A stretch of 39,256 bases of DNA from assembly GCA_964548165.1 (NCBI GenBank), contig CAZJQD010000017.1, positions 31,824 through 71,079 of the forward strand, written 5' to 3'. The notes beneath the pieces were generated by a model. It did not search any database and was not told the origin of the DNA. It saw nothing but the letters and a program-made list of their open reading frames with translations. Below are positions 18,300-27,106 of this stretch, piece by piece. A program made the translations under genes and the position numbers. This stretch comes from CAZJQD01 sp964548165 [NCBI: uncultured bacterium]. GTDB lineage: Bacteria; UBA8481. Each line of letters starts with the position of its first letter. Within the stretch, counting starts at the first letter, position 1.

Positions 18300-20591
18300 C
18301 TAGTATTCCACGACGGGGCGGGTCCAGCCGAGGTCGGCGAGTTGCCAACGGACGGGATTCTTTCTGCCCTGGAATCCCAGGACGACGGCCTCCACGAGCG
18401 ATGGACCTTCGCCCATGAGCCACTCGGGAGCGTGAATGGGCAGGTTCTCCAGGAGTTTGCCCTGCCGGTCCGCGGCATTATCGATCCAGGCCACCACGTC
18501 GTAGCCGGCCTTACGCAGTCTCGAGGCCACCACGACGCCGCTCGGTCCGGCGCCGAAGATGGCGACCTTCTTCAGACCGACCAGCTTCTGGCGTTCCGCG
18601 CGCCGCCTCCACTGTACACCGAGCGCGCTCGACGCCACCCAGTGGCGCAGGGATCCCGCGGCTCCCTCGAGGAGGTTCGCCCCCGACTCCGCGAAGATCC
18701 GCAACCACGCGGCGCGTGGCGAGGCCGTCATGGCGACGCGCGCATGTCCGGCGGCGCCGATGCGCTCCGCAACGCCGGGGCGCGACGCGGTCGCCAGCGC
18801 GCTCCCCACGCCCGAGGCGTCCTCGAAGACCAGGTAGTCGCGGCCTGGCTCGAATCCCGGGGGCATGGGGATTCCCTTTTCCTGCACGACGCAGGAGCCG
18901 CATGCCATCGCTTCGAGCGCCCTCTGGGTCTCGGGTGATCCCAGGCTGAATTCCGGGGCCGCTCCTAACGTCCCGGCCCGATGGGAGTCCGGGATGCCGT
19001 CTCGCAGGTTCAGGACGATTCGCGCCCGGCGATAGATCGTCGCGCGCTCGTCGGGGCGAAAGGCCAGTCGCCTGACCGCCACGCCCGCCCCTTCATCGTC
19101 CAGAAGGGCCAGGAGATTCTCCTTCTCGCTCCCGCAGACCATGGGACCGTCGGCAAAGAGCGGGATGTCCCGGCGGCCACGGGCGGGATGAAAGAGGCGA
19201 TCGTCCGGGGAAGGCCAGACCTCGATGGTCCGCGGGGGCGCGCTGGAGCCGCCGAGGAACCGCGCTCCATCCTGGCGGCGCGCGCCCAGCGGCAACGCCA
19301 CCAGGTCGACGACCGTCGCCCAGCGAGCGAGCGCCTCGTCGCTCGGGGACCAGAGCAGGAGGCGGGCGCCGGCGGCCTGAGCGAGCGCGCGGAGAGAGCC
19401 TGGAGGAGGCTCGATGGGATCTCCCGCGGTCGAAGGAAGAGGCGATGACAGGGGCGCAAAAACGATCAGTTCCGGGCGAAACTGACGGCAGAGAATTCCG
19501 AGCTGCCTCTCCATGAACTCCTGGCCGAAGCGAAGAACGTAGGTGTCGTACGAGAAAGTCTCAAGCTCGGCGACAAGCCCCGAAGACTCCAGCGAGCACG
19601 CCACCGGATCATCCGCGGCAAAGGGCGCCAGGTATAGAGCGCGAGCGAGGCGCGGCGTATGCACGATCCGGGCTCCCCTCCTCGCTGCCGCCGGCGGAAC
19701 CTCCGGGGGCTCGAGGATCGCGAAGGCATCGGAGCGCGGAGGGCGCCAGGTCTTGCCCCTTCCCTGCAACCTGAGCGCCCGAACCCGATCGTTCTCGCGG
19801 TAAGGCAGAACGCGCCCCGTCCTTCGCGCCTCCAGGGCGAGCGAACTGACGTTGCGACCGTCGTGATGCCCGAAGATATCGACGTCGGGCCGCACCCAGG
19901 GATGCCACGTGTGCAGGAGCCATTCGTCGGGATGCCAGAGCTCGCGGTGGCCACGATTGAGCAGGCGGAAGCCGAGCTCGTAGGGCCCGCAGATGAAGCT
20001 GTGGTACTGCGGATGCTCATCATAGCCGCCGACCGCGATCGCGTCCTCGCGCCGCACGGTGCAACAGGCGCCATAGTTCAGGGTATGGAGGGGGTCATAC
20101 CGCAACGTCAGCGCCCGTGGTCGCCCGGCCCGCGCATCCCAGTTCATGAGACCCGGGGCGGACATCACGTCGTCCCACGTGGTACCCGAAGGGAACGGGT
20201 GAAAGCCTCGGTAGTCGCTGCGAACCTCCTCGTGGTAGAGCACCAGGCCCTGGTCGCCCGACCGCTCGAACGCCTCCAGGACGGATCGAACGAAGTTCGG
20301 AGAGAAGCAGGCGTCGGAGTCGCAGACCGTGACCAGCTCCCCGCGCGCCGCCAAGAGGCCCTCGTTGTACATCCGGTGCTTGAAGTAGATGTCGTCGCGG
20401 TCGAGCACGATCCACTGGTCGATAAGGCCGCGGCGTTGAGCATCCGCCAGGGGCGCGGGCCGATGGTTGTAATGCTCGACCCAGATGACCTCGTACTGGT
20501 CCCGAGGCACGGACTGGCGCGCGAGAAACTCCAGCGCGTGAAAGCTCTCGCGGACTTTCCAGTCGATGAGGATGAGGCTGAGGCCGATCAC
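18300..20591 (-). CDS. Three-domain glycosyltransferase: GT2 + CgeB-like GT + Rossmann module
   Basis: A 763-aa fusion. Residues 1-260 are a GT-A fold: SLILIDWKVRESFHALEFLA, then VTVCDSDACFSPNFV with its DxD, and a later NYGACCTVRREDAIAVGGYDE acceptor region. Residues ~310-660 look like a GT-B domain of the CgeB/group 1 type, including a probable donor-site segment SPETQRALEAMACGSCVV. Residues 675-763 start KVAIFGAGPSGVVVASRL and continue VVAWIDN, a Rossmann-like module also seen in the protein at 24205-25782. The GTG start has GGGAGG about 12 nt upstream. It is the last gene of the leftward glycan operon. It probably adds two residues to a surface glycan; the sugars are unknown. Confidence 0.82.
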   Translation of the reverse strand: MIGLSLILIDWKVRESFHALEFLARQSVPRDQYEVIWVEHYNHRPAPLADAQRRGLIDQWIVLDRDDIYFKHRMYNEGLLAARGELVTVCDSDACFSPNFVRSVLEAFERSGDQGLVLYHEEVRSDYRGFHPFPSGTTWDDVMSAPGLMNWDARAGRPRALTLRYDPLHTLNYGACCTVRREDAIAVGGYDEHPQYHSFICGPYELGFRLLNRGHRELWHPDEWLLHTWHPWVRPDVDIFGHHDGRNVSSLALEARRTGRVLPYRENDRVRALRLQGRGKTWRPPRSDAFAILEPPEVPPAAARRGARIVHTPRLARALYLAPFAADDPVACSLESSGLVAELETFSYDTYVLRFGQEFMERQLGILCRQFRPELIVFAPLSSPLPSTAGDPIEPPPGSLRALAQAAGARLLLWSPSDEALARWATVVDLVALPLGARRQDGARFLGGSSAPPRTIEVWPSPDDRLFHPARGRRDIPLFADGPMVCGSEKENLLALLDDEGAGVAVRRLAFRPDERATIYRRARIVLNLRDGIPDSHRAGTLGAAPEFSLGSPETQRALEAMACGSCVVQEKGIPMPPGFEPGRDYLVFEDASGVGSALATASRPGVAERIGAAGHARVAMTASPRAAWLRIFAESGANLLEGAAGSLRHWVASSALGVQWRRRAERQKLVGLKKVAIFGAGPSGVVVASRLRKAGYDVVAWIDNAADRQGKLLENLPIHAPEWLMGEGPSLVEAVVLGFQGRKNPVRWQLADLGWTRPVVEY

Positions 20592-20652
20592 GGGGTCATT
20601 CTACCTCCCGGCCGGTTCGGCGACACGGCCCGCAGCGCATCCCCTCTCGCCC

Positions 20653-21474
20653 TCATATCGCAGTTGTTCGACCGTGCCAGTCGCAAAGCGGCTTTACCGG
20701 CTCGAGTTCCGGGCGATCCCGCAGGTCCCGTTCCACGCCGGGCCAGTGATAGACGTGAAGGCCACGAACCTTCGTGAGGAGAAGGCCGGTGGCTCTCAAG
20801 GCTTGGTCGATGGCCTCGCAAGCCGGGAGGGAAAGGATGTTGGTGTGGAACTCCAGGGCCAGGGCGCGGACGCGGCCCGCCTCGAGCGTCCTGGTGGCTC
20901 CCGCGATGACGTCACCCTCGGCGCCTTCCACGTCGATCTTCACAAGCCTGGCCACTCCGAGGGCCTGCTCGCTCCAGAGAACGTCGAGCGTCGTAGCCGG
21001 CACGCGCTCCGTCGGAAGATCTCCCTGGTAGTCGTGGATGCTCGTCGCCCCGGGATTGGCGGCGCCGGCGACGTGCAGGAGGACGCTGCCGGGCGCGGCC
21101 ATGAGCGCCACCCGCGCCACGCAAACGGGGGCGCGCCCGGAACCGGCGCCCTGGTCGATGCTGCCCGGCGATCGAGAAGAGGATCCGTTAAGGTCGAGAT
21201 TGCGCTCGAGTCTCCGCTGGACGGCGCCCTGCGGCTCGACGGCCACGACACGACCCCGTGAACCCACCAGCCGCGAGGCCAGGACGCTGAACCACCCCTC
21301 GTTGGCGCCGATGTCCACGAACGTGTCGCCGGGCCGCAGTAGAGCACCCAGGAGCGCCGTCATGCGCGGCTCATAGGTAAGCGTGCCCGCGACCTCCAAG
21401 CCGAAAGCGGACTCGGGGTCGACCATCATTTTCGGCCCGGCGACCGTGGCCACCAGGCGCGTGCCTGGCGTCAC
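20653..21474 (-). CDS. FkbM-family SAM-dependent methyltransferase
   Basis: A 273-aa FkbM-type O-methyltransferase. SAM motif I reads DTFVDIGANEGWFSVLASRL, with VVAVEPQ at the end of strand 2. The family signature is LVKIDVEGAEGDVIAGA, and RALALEFHTNIL follows. FkbM enzymes methylate hydroxyls on sugars or polyketides; in a glycan operon a sugar hydroxyl is likely. The open frame continues far upstream, but GTG at 21474 overlaps the stop of the previous gene as GTGA. That gives a normal family length and matches the junction style of the whole operon. The 3' end is 61 nt before the next gene's start. Confidence 0.88.
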   Translation of the reverse strand: MTPGTRLVATVAGPKMMVDPESAFGLEVAGTLTYEPRMTALLGALLRPGDTFVDIGANEGWFSVLASRLVGSRGRVVAVEPQGAVQRRLERNLDLNGSSSRSPGSIDQGAGSGRAPVCVARVALMAAPGSVLLHVAGAANPGATSIHDYQGDLPTERVPATTLDVLWSEQALGVARLVKIDVEGAEGDVIAGATRTLEAGRVRALALEFHTNILSLPACEAIDQALRATGLLLTKVRGLHVYHWPGVERDLRDRPELEPVKPLCDWHGRTTAI

Positions 21475-23132
21475 GACGCGCGCCAATCGCTCGTGGCGAA
21501 GCACGCTCGCGCCATCGACTCCAGCCGTCCCCGGAGCTCGCCCCCCGAGGCCTGGCCCGGCGTCACGCGCGGCAGGGCCCATCGGTTCTGCGCGGGGAAG
21601 AGCGGGCCCTCTACGGTTGTCAGCGCCGCCTGGAAGCCCGAGGAAGCCGCGATTCTTGGCGCGCGAGCGTCGTAGTCGCCGACCCCTCCGTAGGGAAACG
21701 CCAGAAACGACGCCCGACAGCCCGTTGCCGACTTCAGTCGCGAAGCGCCTCCGGCCATCTCCCGGGCGAGGAGTTCGTCGTCCAGAGCCGACAGCCGCGC
21801 GTGAGAGACCGTCATCGTTCCCAACTCCACGAGCGGGGAGACAGCTTCCTTCCATGCGGCCCACGTCGCATGCCGACTGAATGCAGACCGCTCCGGCGGC
21901 ACGCTCGCCAGGACTTCCTCGCGTAGGCCGTCGCACCAGTCGGCCACGAGAAAGAAGGTCGCGGGCAGGCGGCGCACGCCGAGGAGCGGGACGATCCACT
22001 CGACGTGATCACGACTTCCCCCGTCGAAGGTCAGCGCCACGCGCGAACGAGATCCGGGAGGCTCGAGGATCTTCGCCAGCGGCACGACGTCGGCCCAGGA
22101 CGCGATGGCATCCAGCTGGTCGCGAAAGCGCTCAAGCGTCGTCGCGTCGCGGATCGAATTCTCGTGCCCCGCCGGCGACTCCTCGAGCACGTGGTGATAC
22201 CGCAGGATGAAGTCGGCGCGGGGCGCCGGGCCACGACGCGACCGTGGTCCCCACCATTCCCGCGCGAGGTCTCCGACCAGGTGCTTGACGGGTGACGGCG
22301 GCGGTGGCGGCAGGGCCAGCGTCATCCTCCACGCCTGGCGCCAGACGCTCGCCGCCCGCGCCGCATTCCAGGGCTCCGGCCAGCCCGCCTCCGCGGCAAT
22401 GGGCGCCACGAAGATTCTGTCCGGCCGCATGCCGTAGATGCGCGAAGCCCTCTCGGCCGCATCGATACTCGGGACCACAAGGACCTCGCCGTCGCCCGGG
22501 GGCAGATCGCCAAGGTCCTGGCGCACGATGGGAACGTCGAGCGCGCTGACGGAGACGGGCGTCAGGGTGTGAACGAGGTCGGCACGCCTGCTCCGGACCT
22601 GTTCGCCCAGGGACAGGCCCGCTTCACGCGGGGCCAGGACATGAATGTTGGTCGAATCATCCTGCACGAGGATCGCGAGGACATCCTGAAGGCGATGCCA
22701 GTAGGCGTCGGACAATCCCCGCGCATCGACCAGCACGCGCATCGGCCCGGGCTCGCGTCTCCGGGCCGCGCGGCGGCTCTTCTCGTCTCTCAGCGCGGTC
22801 AGCGTCCCGTCCGCTCTCAGGAGCCAGAGGCGGGCGTTGGGAAAGAGCCCATGGAGGTAGAGGCGGATGAGCGGTGGGCCCCAGCCCGGCTGATCCCAGG
22901 CGAGCAGGATGTGAGCGATCGCGTGCCTCTCGGGAAGATTTCGCGGGAGCGCCAAGCCATGGACAACGCTCAATGGAGGGTGAAAGAGAAGCACGCGGTC
23001 GGCGCCCGGCGGACGCGGCTTGTCGTCCGGATGCAGGAGGATCACGTGGTCGCATCCGAAGAGCCCCCGCGCCATGTCGAGGGCGCGGGCGACCAGGGGG
23101 GCCGGCGCGCTGCCGAGGACGATCGCCTTCAC
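21471..23132 (-). CDS. Polysaccharide-deacetylase-like (NodB fold) fusion with degenerate metal site
   Basis: A 553-aa protein. The first ~300 residues (KAIVLGSAPAPLVARALDMA, FGCDHVILLHP) look like a glycosyltransferase-type alpha/beta region without a clear donor motif. The C-terminal part is a NodB-homology domain: FILRYHHVLEE, then LTFDGGSRDHVE, ATFFLVADWCDG, TMTVSHARLSAL and FLAFPYGG. In active enzymes motif 1 is TFDDG and motif 2 is H-S/T-x-x-H. Here the metal-binding second Asp is Gly371 and the first His is Met440, while H444 remains. Zinc-dependent deacetylation is therefore doubtful and a binding role is plausible. The GTG at 23132 overlaps the previous stop (GTGA); upstream extension of the frame is unsupported. 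Confidence 0.75.
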   Translation of the reverse strand: MKAIVLGSAPAPLVARALDMARGLFGCDHVILLHPDDKPRPPGADRVLLFHPPLSVVHGLALPRNLPERHAIAHILLAWDQPGWGPPLIRLYLHGLFPNARLWLLRADGTLTALRDEKSRRAARRREPGPMRVLVDARGLSDAYWHRLQDVLAILVQDDSTNIHVLAPREAGLSLGEQVRSRRADLVHTLTPVSVSALDVPIVRQDLGDLPPGDGEVLVVPSIDAAERASRIYGMRPDRIFVAPIAAEAGWPEPWNAARAASVWRQAWRMTLALPPPPPSPVKHLVGDLAREWWGPRSRRGPAPRADFILRYHHVLEESPAGHENSIRDATTLERFRDQLDAIASWADVVPLAKILEPPGSRSRVALTFDGGSRDHVEWIVPLLGVRRLPATFFLVADWCDGLREEVLASVPPERSAFSRHATWAAWKEAVSPLVELGTMTVSHARLSALDDELLAREMAGGASRLKSATGCRASFLAFPYGGVGDYDARAPRIAASSGFQAALTTVEGPLFPAQNRWALPRVTPGQASGGELRGRLESMARACFATSDWRAS

Positions 23133-24208
23133 GAGATGCGGTCGAAGAGCCAGGTCAGGAGGCGCGGGCTGACAACCTCGCGGGCATAATGCCTCCTGGC
23201 CAGGTCGCGCCCGGACATGCCCTGCGTCTGTCGCTCGACGAGATCGGCAAGCAGTCGCCGGAGGTGTTCGCGCCACGCCCGGACATCACCGGCCGGCGCC
23301 TCGATGGCGCCCGCGAGCGGGTAGGACAAGGAACGATGACCCGTGCCTCGCGCCACGATCACGGGAACGCCCCACGCCATGGCCTCGATCGGCACGCACG
23401 ACCCGGCATCGAAGACGCGGGATGGGCAGGCGACCACCGCGGCCTCGCGATACCACGGCTCCAGATGGGCGACAGGGCCAACCACGTGAAGGCTCCGCGC
23501 GCCCTCGCGCGACAAGCCCGCCTCCTCGCCGCGGCGTCGCCAATAGGCGAGGTCGCCCGGTCCCACGAGCGTCAGCGCGAAGGGCAGGTCGATTCCCGAG
23601 CATGCCTCCAGGAGGACGGGCACGCCATGATCGTCATCGAGCCTGCCGACGAAAAGAATCTCGTCGCTCTCCAGCGCGGCGGGCCTGGCGGGGATATCGC
23701 AAAAGTGGGGTATGACGGTGCAGAGCGCGGGGTCGTATCCATGCGGCAGGCACGCCGCGAGCAGGTCATCGCTGAGAACAACGGCCGGGAGATGCCGTGG
23801 CACAGCCGGAACGGCGGCGCGGTCGGCGTCGACAAGCATGAGCGCGACGCGGGCACCCGATTGCGTTACGGCCTTCCACCCGGAGTGGCCCAAGGCCCGC
23901 GGACACCAGGCCCAGATCACCGAGGGGCGATAGCTGTCGAGCACGCGCCGGATGGCGCGCGCGTTTTGGACGCCTTCTTCGGCCGACTCCCACCCCGGTG
24001 AGTCCATCGCACGCGCCGCCCGCAACGCGCGGAAGACCGGGAAATCGACCTCCTCGGGAACGTGTTGGGTAGAGTCGCCCGATGTCAGCACGGCGACATC
24101 GAGCCCGCGCTCATGGAGTTCCCTGGCCGTGCGCGCCGCCGCCATATCCTGGGAGTCCACGGAGAGAGGAGGAAACCCGTCGACGACAATGAGAACGCGC
24201 ATGGTCAT
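23129..24208 (-). CDS. GT4-type (group 1) glycosyltransferase
   Basis: A 359-aa GT-B fold enzyme. The N-terminal Rossmann domain starts MRVLIVVDGFPPLSVDSQDMAA with the glycine/aspartate-rich loop seen in GT4 acceptor domains. The C-terminal domain has EILFVGRLDDDHGVPVLLEA and a segment GSCVPIEAMAWGVPVIVARGTG, matching the E-x7-E-like donor motif in reduced form. It probably transfers a sugar from a nucleotide donor to a growing glycan on the cytoplasmic face. The ATG overlaps the preceding stop (ATGA) and the stop overlaps the next GTG, placing it in the middle of a tightly packed operon. Confidence 0.88.
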   Translation of the reverse strand: MTMRVLIVVDGFPPLSVDSQDMAAARTARELHERGLDVAVLTSGDSTQHVPEEVDFPVFRALRAARAMDSPGWESAEEGVQNARAIRRVLDSYRPSVIWAWCPRALGHSGWKAVTQSGARVALMLVDADRAAVPAVPRHLPAVVLSDDLLAACLPHGYDPALCTVIPHFCDIPARPAALESDEILFVGRLDDDHGVPVLLEACSGIDLPFALTLVGPGDLAYWRRRGEEAGLSREGARSLHVVGPVAHLEPWYREAAVVACPSRVFDAGSCVPIEAMAWGVPVIVARGTGHRSLSYPLAGAIEAPAGDVRAWREHLRRLLADLVERQTQGMSGRDLARRHYAREVVSPRLLTWLFDRIS

Positions 24209-25782
24209 GCCCCGTCCGACCCGTAGAGCCTGTGGATGCGGATCGCGTCCCCGAAGAGGTCGGTCAGTTTCGCCGCGATCGCGTGCTCGTGGGCAAAGCT
24301 CGAGACGAACACATCGGCGGCATGATCCCGTATCTCTTCCGGAGCAATGACGGGACGTTCATGAAACCGGGAGCCGTGCTTCCTGGCGTCCCCGTCGGCA
24401 TAGGCCACGATTGCCAGTCGGCCGAGATCGTGCTCGCGGAGCAGCCACTCCGTGTGTTCTCCTGCTCCGTAGATGACCAGGGGACGGTCTCCCAGGTTCT
24501 CCGCGATGCGAGCCAGTCGCTCAGGCACGGGGGATCGAAGGCCGCGGGCCAGGGCGCGGACGAATCCTGAAAGCCTGAGCGCCTGGCGGAGCGAGAGCTG
24601 GCGCGGTGAGGATTCGGGAAGACGGGGGCGAGCCGCCAGCCAATCGGCATACGGAGCCGCCATGCGAGCGAAATCGTAGGCCTCCGCGGCCGCGTAGCAA
24701 CCGTCGACGTATCGGCCATAGGCGCCCTCGATGCTCAGCACGGCCTCCGCGAGGACGCGCGGGTCCGGGGACGCAAGGAGCCCCGCTCCGTGATCGGCGA
24801 CACTGCGAAGCCCCGGGAGATCGTTCGCGACGACCGGCACGCCCGCGGCGTAGTAGTTGAAGAGCTTGCCGGACGGGACGTTCCGGAAGTGCTCGACGAG
24901 GTGCTGGGTCGAGCGCGTCACCGTTCGCGCCAGGCGCTCGATGTCGTAGAAGCAGAGCCCCACTCCAAAACCGCGCAGCCATTCGATCACCTGGTCCTGC
25001 GGGATGTGTTCCTCATCGACGATCAATCGGCCGGAAGCGAGATGGCGTTCCCAGCGCTCGTGGAGGATCGCTCGTGCCGCCGGCGAGACGATGCCCTTGA
25101 GGGTCAGGGTCCAGCCGGGGAGGTGATCGAGAACATCGGGATAGACCCAGAGCCCGTGGGTCTCGGCGATGTTGCCGAAGTAGACGAGCTTCCTGCAGGG
25201 TGCGCGCGGCACGCGTCCCGCGAAGATGTGCGAGTTCTGGATGTGAAAGACGCGGTGCTCGTCCCGGGGAAAGAGCATGCGGTAGCGCTCGTCGTTCTGG
25301 ATGATGACCGAGGCGAAGCTTGCGGGAGATATCCAGTCGAGAAGGAGCGTGTTGCGGACCTCGAGCGAGAGGAACGTGACGTCCTCGAAGAGGGCGGCGG
25401 CCAGGAGCATGGCGACCGGGTCGATGGCGATGACGTGATCGGGAGCACGACCGATGAGTGACTTCGCCAGCCGCCGAGCTTTGGCTACCGTGTAGGTGTC
25501 GATGGCCTGGTGAGGAAAGAGGCGGGCATTGATCCAATTCCGCAGTCGGGCATCGATCGACCACGCGGAATTTGCGGACTGGTCTGCCTCTTCGGGAGTG
25601 GGAACGCGGAAGCGTTCGTACGGCGGATCCGGCAGTCCCTCGTAGGAGAACTGCCCGCCGTCCACGCAGAGAGCGCGCGCCTCGAAGCGCCCGTCGCGGT
25701 TGAGAACCGTGACGAGATTCTGGAGCGTCGGCGAGTAGGCCGCCCACTCGTCGGCGAAGAGAACAAGGATGCGCTTCTTCAT
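24205..25782 (-). CDS. GT-B glycosyltransferase with C-terminal Rossmann module
   Basis: A 525-aa protein. Residues 1-400 form a GT4-like two-lobed fold: KKRILVLFADEWAAYSPTLQN, KLVYFGNIAETHGLWVYPDVL, and a donor-site stretch VPSGKLFNYYAAGVPVVANDLPG. Residues 434-525 start PLVIYGAGEHTEWLL and continue VAYADGD. This is a small Rossmann-like module similar to the C-terminal end of the protein at 18300-20591 and to PglD-type N-terminal domains. It may bind a nucleotide sugar or serve assembly. This is the first gene of the leftward operon, divergent from the aminotransferase gene across 163 bp. The ATG has no obvious Shine-Dalgarno. Confidence 0.83.
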   Translation of the reverse strand: MKKRILVLFADEWAAYSPTLQNLVTVLNRDGRFEARALCVDGGQFSYEGLPDPPYERFRVPTPEEADQSANSAWSIDARLRNWINARLFPHQAIDTYTVAKARRLAKSLIGRAPDHVIAIDPVAMLLAAALFEDVTFLSLEVRNTLLLDWISPASFASVIIQNDERYRMLFPRDEHRVFHIQNSHIFAGRVPRAPCRKLVYFGNIAETHGLWVYPDVLDHLPGWTLTLKGIVSPAARAILHERWERHLASGRLIVDEEHIPQDQVIEWLRGFGVGLCFYDIERLARTVTRSTQHLVEHFRNVPSGKLFNYYAAGVPVVANDLPGLRSVADHGAGLLASPDPRVLAEAVLSIEGAYGRYVDGCYAAAEAYDFARMAAPYADWLAARPRLPESSPRQLSLRQALRLSGFVRALARGLRSPVPERLARIAENLGDRPLVIYGAGEHTEWLLREHDLGRLAIVAYADGDARKHGSRFHERPVIAPEEIRDHAADVFVSSFAHEHAIAAKLTDLFGDAIRIHRLYGSDGA

Positions 25783-25945
25783 CAGTCAGCGCTACCTTAC
25801 CGGCTCGCGTCGCGCTCGCAAAGGCCGCTCCTGCATCCTGATCACATCGGCGCAAACCTGCAAAAACCCGTCATAATTCCGACGCGATCAGCCGATATTG
25901 AAGGTAGAGTATGCCGTCTCGACCCACGATGACGATTCGGAAATC
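25783..25945. promoter_or_regulatory. Divergent intergenic region between the two glycan operons
   Basis: These 163 bp separate two outward-reading operons and must hold both promoters. The segment is less GC-rich near 25863-25915. CATAAT at about 25873-25878 could be a -10 box for the rightward operon, but no matching -35 is clear. No inverted-repeat operator was recognised. Confidence 0.45.
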
Positions 25946-27106
25946 ATGATGACGACACTTCCCGAGATCCCGTTCGCCCGTCCCTCCATTTCCGACAGGG
26001 AACGAGCCGCCGTCCTCGACGTTCTCTCCCGCCCCGTCCTGGCCCATGGGCCCGAGTGCAAGGGCTTCGAATCCGATTTCCAGTCCTGGCTGGGCGCGGG
26101 ATCGACGCTCGCCACCAGCTCCTGCATGGCCGCGCTTCACATCTCCTGCATGAACCTCGGCTTCGGCCCCGGCCAGGAGGTCCTCGTCCCGGCGCTCACG
26201 CACGTCGCGACCGTTCACGCCGTGGAGTGGACGGGCGCAACGCCCGTCTTCGTCGACTGCGACCCCGCGACCGGGAACGTCACGGTCGAAGGATTGGAAG
26301 CCGCGCGCACCGCGAAGACGCGCGGCGTCGTCCTGGTCCACTTCATCGGGATCCCCTGCGCCCTTGACGGGATCCTCGGCTGGGCCGACGAGCACGGGAT
26401 CAAGGTCGTGGAGGACTGCGCGCTCGCGATGGGCACGCGCTGGCAGGGCCGCCACGCGGGGACGTGGGGCGACTTCGGCTGCTTCTCGTTCTATCCCGTC
26501 AAGCAGATCACGACCGCCGAGGGCGGCATGCTCTCGGGCCGCGACAGCGAACGCATGAAGGCGGCCGGCCTCCTCCGCGCCTTCGGCGTCGATCGCTCCC
26601 ACTCCGAGCGCGAGTTCCCCGGTTACTACGACGTCACCGCGCTGGGACTCAACTATCGCATGAGCGAGCTCCAGGCCGTCCTCGGCCGCGTCCAGCTCTC
26701 ACGTCTCCCCGAGTTCCTGGCGGCGCGTCTTCGGAACGCCGAGACCTGGAAGCGCGAGCTCGCCGGCCGCGACGACCTCCGGATCCTCGAGTCGCTCTCC
26801 CCCGACGCCACCTCTTCGTGGTACTGCCTCGTCGTCGCCCTCTCTCCGCGCCTTCGCCCGCGCCGCAACGAGATCGTCCTCAACCTGAAGAGCGCGGGCA
26901 TCGGCACGAGCATCTACTACCCGAACCCGGTCCCGCGGATGCAGTACTACCGCGAGAAGTACGGTTACGACGCCGGTCGGTACCCGAACGCGATCGCCGT
27001 CAGCGACGGTTCGATCGCCCTGCCGCTCGGACCGCACATCGGTGAACCGGAGGTCGTCCGGTGCGCGACCGCGTTGAAGAAGGCTATCCAGGAGGTCGGC
27101 GCGTGA
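25946..27106 (+). CDS. DegT/DnrJ/EryC1/StrS PLP-dependent sugar aminotransferase
   Basis: A 386-aa fold-type I aminotransferase that converts a keto-sugar nucleotide to an amino sugar. The PLP Lys is K186 in CFSFYPVKQITTAEGGML. The Asp that contacts the pyridine nitrogen is in VVEDCALAMG (D157). The substrate loop GLNYRMSELQAVLGRVQLSRL is conserved. The start is the ATG at 25946; the frame opens at a TTG at 25898, which I consider unused. It leads the rightward operon. Together with the formyltransferase and amidotransferase downstream it points to a modified amino sugar. The position aminated (C3 or C4) cannot be told from the sequence. Confidence 0.92.
   Translation: MMTTLPEIPFARPSISDRERAAVLDVLSRPVLAHGPECKGFESDFQSWLGAGSTLATSSCMAALHISCMNLGFGPGQEVLVPALTHVATVHAVEWTGATPVFVDCDPATGNVTVEGLEAARTAKTRGVVLVHFIGIPCALDGILGWADEHGIKVVEDCALAMGTRWQGRHAGTWGDFGCFSFYPVKQITTAEGGMLSGRDSERMKAAGLLRAFGVDRSHSEREFPGYYDVTALGLNYRMSELQAVLGRVQLSRLPEFLAARLRNAETWKRELAGRDDLRILESLSPDATSSWYCLVVALSPRLRPRRNEIVLNLKSAGIGTSIYYPNPVPRMQYYREKYGYDAGRYPNAIAVSDGSIALPLGPHIGEPEVVRCATALKKAIQEVGA

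Noticed and set aside
22281-22330. Pro-rich run (LPPPPPSP) in the deacetylase-like protein as a functional site
   Set aside because: It is a short linker between two domains and common in high-GC genes.
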